NCBI GenBank assembly: GCA_934096715.1
Contig: CAKOMQ010000018.1
Coordinates: forward strand, 1-25,131
From: an uncultured Bacilli bacterium
GTDB lineage: Bacteria > Bacillota_I > Bacilli_A > RF39 > UBA660
Direction of reading: 5' to 3'
DNA length: 25,131 bases
A program made the position numbers and the translations under genes. Below, one piece after another: positions 22,199 to 25,131 of the stretch. The notes under the pieces were generated by a model, which searched no databases, was not told the origin of the DNA, and saw nothing but the letters and a program-made list of their open reading frames with translations. The number at the start of each line of letters is the position of its first letter. Positions within the stretch are counted from its first letter, which is position 1.

Positions 22199-23133
22199 TA
22201 ATCTAACCTCGCTATCTCTTTATAATTTATAGGAAATCCCATAACATCTAATATCTTTTCTATTCCTATAGTTTCTATCTTTCCATCTAATACATCAATT
22301 TCATAACTAATTTCATTTAACATATTAATAAAATCATTATTACTAAGTATTTTCTTAAGTATTATTATTATTGCAAATAAATCATTTAACCCCTTTTCAT
22401 ATTCTCCATAATCATTCTTCTTTATATTAAGTAAATCATGATACTTAGTATTATTTATAATTTTTTGAGTACGATTTATAAAACATATATCTTCATGTGC
22501 ACACAAGTTTCTATAATTAGCTATTATTGGTAAATATAACATTAATTCTTTCACTTCAATTTGATAAGTATCTGCTATTTCCTTTTGATCTTCATATTGT
22601 AGTACAGAATATAATTCTCCAACTATTCCAAATGATAGTACTTTAACAACAATCCAAAGAGGTATATATCCATAGTTAATCATATAATGACTAGTAGCAG
22701 TGTGTTGCTTACTATTAACAATTATTTGTCTTTTCATCTTTCTTAATAAATCATTAATTTGTCTAGTCTTAGTGCAATCATTAACAAAATTATCAGCATT
22801 TAAATAATTTTGTTCTTTAAAACCATGATTCTTACTCATTATATAAGAAAGTATACTCTTTAAATTATTTTCTACTATTAATATATTTTTAAATAATATA
22901 TTTCTAAGTTGTCTATCAAAATTAAATAATGCATATAACTCTCTAAAGTTTGTACCATGTATAAACTTTTTCTTATTATCAGGATTTAAAAATACATGTC
23001 TATATCCACTTAAAAAGAAGTAATTTTCTCTTAAAAGCACACTTTTAGCATACTCTATGTCATCTATTATTAATCCCTTGGATTGTAATATTTCCACTTG
23101 TTCATCTAATGTTTTAAACGTTTTAGCACCCAT
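22198..23133 (-). CDS. Abi_2 (AbiD/AbiF-like) HEPN protein
   Basis: 311 residues. It matches the Abi_2 family: KTLDEQVEILQSKGLII, then ENYFFLSGYRHVFL, TNFRELYALFNFDRQLRNIL, and IVENNLKSILSYIMS. The HEPN ribonuclease-type motif R-x4-H is present as RNLCAH (Arg208, His213). Members such as AbiD and AbiF abort phage infection in lactococci, probably by RNA cleavage or with an RNA partner. It is first of an operon with htrA and rdd and has a good promoter; GGTGA precedes its ATG. Its coupling to a quality-control protease suggests a stress role as an alternative to classic abortive infection. Confidence 0.88.
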   Translation of the reverse strand: MGAKTFKTLDEQVEILQSKGLIIDDIEYAKSVLLRENYFFLSGYRHVFLNPDNKKKFIHGTNFRELYALFNFDRQLRNILFKNILIVENNLKSILSYIMSKNHGFKEQNYLNADNFVNDCTKTRQINDLLRKMKRQIIVNSKQHTATSHYMINYGYIPLWIVVKVLSFGIVGELYSVLQYEDQKEIADTYQIEVKELMLYLPIIANYRNLCAHEDICFINRTQKIINNTKYHDLLNIKKNDYGEYEKGLNDLFAIIIILKKILSNNDFINMLNEISYEIDVLDGKIETIGIEKILDVMGFPINYKEIARLD

Positions 23134-23150
23134 TCTTATTCACCTACTTT

Positions 23151-23179
23151 ATTATAACATCTCACCTACTAACTAGCAA
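23151..23179 (-). promoter_or_regulatory. Promoter of the abi-htrA-rdd operon
   Basis: On the minus strand TTGCTA (23174-23179), 17 nt, TATAAT (23151-23156) with an extended -10 TG. The start codon follows about 18 nt after the -10. Confidence 0.75.
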
Positions 23180-23208
23180 TATGATAATAATTTTATATTA
23201 AATAAATA

Positions 23209-24399
23209 TTAAAATATAATTATAAAAGAAGTTTTGTTATTCTTAGATATTACATCTATTTTTCCATTATGAATAACAACTATATTTTTAAGTATTGCTA
23301 GTCCTAAACCATATCTAGATTCACTTCTATTACGAGCTTTATCTACTCTATAAAATCTATTAAATATTTTATTTATATGTTCTTTAGGTATTACATCTCC
23401 TGAGTTTGTAACACTAAAAGTAATATGATTTTTATTCTTACTTAAATTAACTATTATACTTGAGTTTTTATAAGCATGTTTAATTGCGTTATCTAAAAGT
23501 ATTCCAACCATCTCTTTTATCAAATATTCATCACATAAGAACTCTATATTATCTTCGACATTTAGTTCAAGTAATATACTCTTTTCATACATTAAACTTT
23601 CAAATTTTAAACTTTCTTTTTTAATAATATTAGATAAATTATTAATTTCTTTAACTTCATTAACCGTATCTATTTCTGTTCTTGATAACTCTAACATATT
23701 ATTAATAAGCTTATTCATATTATCAGTTTCATCTTTAATGTTATCAATCCATTTTTCATTCTTTTTATTTTTATCTATTAAATCTGTACTAGCCATAATA
23801 ACTGCCAGTGGTGTCTTTAATTCATGAGAAGTATCTTCAATAAATTTCTTTTGAGAATTAAATGAGTCTTCTACTGGTTTAGTTATCCATTTGGTTATAA
23901 AGATACAAAACCCTATAACAATTATTAAAAATGCAGTAAATAACATAATAGTAGCTACTAAAACACTAGTTAATCTATTATGTGCATAATTATTAGATAA
24001 AAGTATTAAATAATTATCATTATAATAATAAGAATAATTACTAACATAAAGATTAGTAACGTTTATTCCTTTATTATTCTTTTTCTTTATTATCTTTTTA
24101 CTAATCTTTTTAATTTTACTAGTATTCATATTATCATTAAAACTTATAACACCTACAACTTTTTTGCTATTATTTATTAATGTAATATAAATATCATTAT
24201 CCATCACAACATTATTATTGCCATTTAATTCTTCTACGTTTCTTTTTCTTATTAAATCATTTATTCTTTGAATATTACTATTAATATTATTTTTCTCTTT
24301 TTCATAATAGATAACATTAGTAGTCAAAGTAATCAGAAATAATATTGTACTTAAAGAAATAAACAAAGTAAAAAATATCTTACTACTTAATTTCTTCAT
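23209..24399 (-). CDS. Sensor histidine kinase
   Basis: 396 residues. Two membrane helices (about 10-32 and 145-168) flank an extracytoplasmic sensor of about 110 residues rich in Asn and Lys. The dimerisation/phosphoacceptor motif is FIEDTSHELKTPLAV with His192; the ATPase part has LLDNAIKHAY (N box), IFNRFYRVDKAR and RYGLGLAI (G box). A clear HAMP domain is not evident, as only about 15 residues separate TM2 from the H-box region. It overlaps the response regulator gene by 17 nt, and GGAG lies 7 nt before its ATG. The signal sensed is unknown. Confidence 0.94.
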   Translation of the reverse strand: MKKLSSKIFFTLFISLSTILFLITLTTNVIYYEKEKNNINSNIQRINDLIRKRNVEELNGNNNVVMDNDIYITLINNSKKVVGVISFNDNMNTSKIKKISKKIIKKKNNKGINVTNLYVSNYSYYYNDNYLILLSNNYAHNRLTSVLVATIMLFTAFLIIVIGFCIFITKWITKPVEDSFNSQKKFIEDTSHELKTPLAVIMASTDLIDKNKKNEKWIDNIKDETDNMNKLINNMLELSRTEIDTVNEVKEINNLSNIIKKESLKFESLMYEKSILLELNVEDNIEFLCDEYLIKEMVGILLDNAIKHAYKNSSIIVNLSKNKNHITFSVTNSGDVIPKEHINKIFNRFYRVDKARNRSESRYGLGLAILKNIVVIHNGKIDVISKNNKTSFIIIF

Positions 24400-25072
24400 T
24401 GTTATACTCCAACTTATATCCTAGATTACGAACAGATTTTATATTTACTTTTGAACCAATAGTTTTAAGTTTTCTTCTTATAAAAGACATATATGCTTCT
24501 AAGTTATTAGATATACTATCATTCTCAAGTCCCCATACTTTATCATAAATAAGTTCTTTACTTACTATTTGATTCTGATTATTAATTAAATATTCTAATA
24601 TACTAAGTTCTTTAAAAACAATTTCTATTTCTTCGTTATTATCCAAACACTTTATACTAGAGTTATCCAAATTTAACTCCAAATCATTATAAACAAGTTT
24701 ATTACTAATAACTTCATCTTTCCTTAATTGAACATTTACTCTAGCTACTAATTCTTCAAGATGAAATGGTTTAGTAATATAGTCATCCACTCCTAAATTG
24801 AATCCTTTTAACTTATCATCTATTTGAGACTTAGCAGTTAATAGGATTACTTTAGAATTTATATTTTCTTCCTTTGCCTTTTTTAAAATTTCAAACCCAT
24901 TCATACCCGGAAGCATTACATCAAGTATTACAAGATCATATATATTACTTTCAATCATATATAATCCTTCTTCTCCATCATATGTTGTATCTACAGTATA
25001 TTTTTCTTTTTCAAGTCTAGCTTTAATCATATCACATAATCTAACTTCATCTTCTACTACTAATAATCTCAT
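24383..25072 (-). CDS. OmpR/PhoB-family response regulator
   Basis: 229 residues. Receiver domain with acidic Glu7/Asp8, phosphoacceptor Asp51 (LVILDVMLPGMNGFEIL), Thr79 (LLTAKS) and Lys101 (YITKPF), followed by a winged-helix DNA-binding domain (ELSILEYLINNQNQIVSKEL ... SFIRRKLKTIG ... VRNLGYKL). It partners with the kinase gene it overlaps. The ATG at 25072 is chosen because GGTGA precedes it at normal spacing and the family begins MRLLVVEDE; upstream GTG/ATG codons overlap that site. The control region lies at the window edge and is too AT-rich to call. Confidence 0.95.
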   Translation of the reverse strand: MRLLVVEDEVRLCDMIKARLEKEKYTVDTTYDGEEGLYMIESNIYDLVILDVMLPGMNGFEILKKAKEENINSKVILLTAKSQIDDKLKGFNLGVDDYITKPFHLEELVARVNVQLRKDEVISNKLVYNDLELNLDNSSIKCLDNNEEIEIVFKELSILEYLINNQNQIVSKELIYDKVWGLENDSISNNLEAYMSFIRRKLKTIGSKVNIKSVRNLGYKLEYNNEEIK

Positions 25073-25131
25073 AAACATCACCTTTAAAATAATAAAATAA
25101 ATATATTAAATAAATATTAATATTATTTTAT

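Noticed and set aside
1..25131. Mollicutes with UGA read as tryptophan
   Set aside because: Tryptophan is TGG throughout, TGA serves as stop in two genes, and peptidoglycan genes are present.

Overview
The window is about 25 kb of very AT-rich bacterial chromosome. The gene set (UppP, FemAB-type transferase, sortase, HtrA, two-component system, tmRNA) and the Shine-Dalgarno style (AGGAG, or GGTGA a few bases before ATG) point to a walled, low-GC member of the Bacillota/Bacilli, plausibly an uncultured gut lineage such as RF39 or an Erysipelotrichia relative. That assignment is inference. Tryptophan is TGG and TGA acts as a stop, so the standard bacterial code fits.

Layout: (1) 1-5.4 kb: a cut polysaccharide deacetylase, a small unknown gene, tmRNA, a TspO-like protein, a DUF308-like membrane protein, a FemAB-type peptidyltransferase, a lipoprotein and two unknown genes. 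(2) 5.4-10.9 kb: uppP, a CBS/DRTGG/DHH inorganic pyrophosphatase, argS, and two membrane proteins. (3) 11.0-15.5 kb: a complete diversity-generating retroelement (DGR). All its parts are on the minus strand in the order MutS-domain-like protein, Avd, reverse transcriptase, an extra small ORF, surface target protein, template repeat (TR). (4) 15.5-15.9 kb: a mobile-element scar. A MobV relaxase fragment lies between two 46-bp direct repeats that duplicate the 3' end of the neighbouring ABC gene. (5) 15.9-25.1 kb: a heterodimeric ABC exporter, a class B-like sortase, an operon of Abi_2/HEPN protein, HtrA protease and RDD protein, and an OmpR-type response regulator with its kinase.

The DGR is the main discovery. 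TR (11194-11319) and the variable repeat VR (11636-11758, in the 3' end of the target gene) align over their core with 13 substitutions, and every one is at a TR adenine on the coding strand (10 A to T, 3 A to G). The RT carries the DGR-type IGNxxSQ motif and YMDD. The target has a membrane/signal segment, so the variable C-terminal domain should be displayed outside the cell. Unusual points: TR lies downstream of the target, apparently within its 3' UTR, and far from the RT. The target has its own near-consensus promoter and a roughly 200-nt leader with nested hairpins, an 11-G tract and an intrinsic terminator just before the start codon. A 95-codon open frame without a canonical start follows the RT.

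All intrinsic terminators, promoters and RNA structures were read by eye from the sequence; none was computed or searched against a database.
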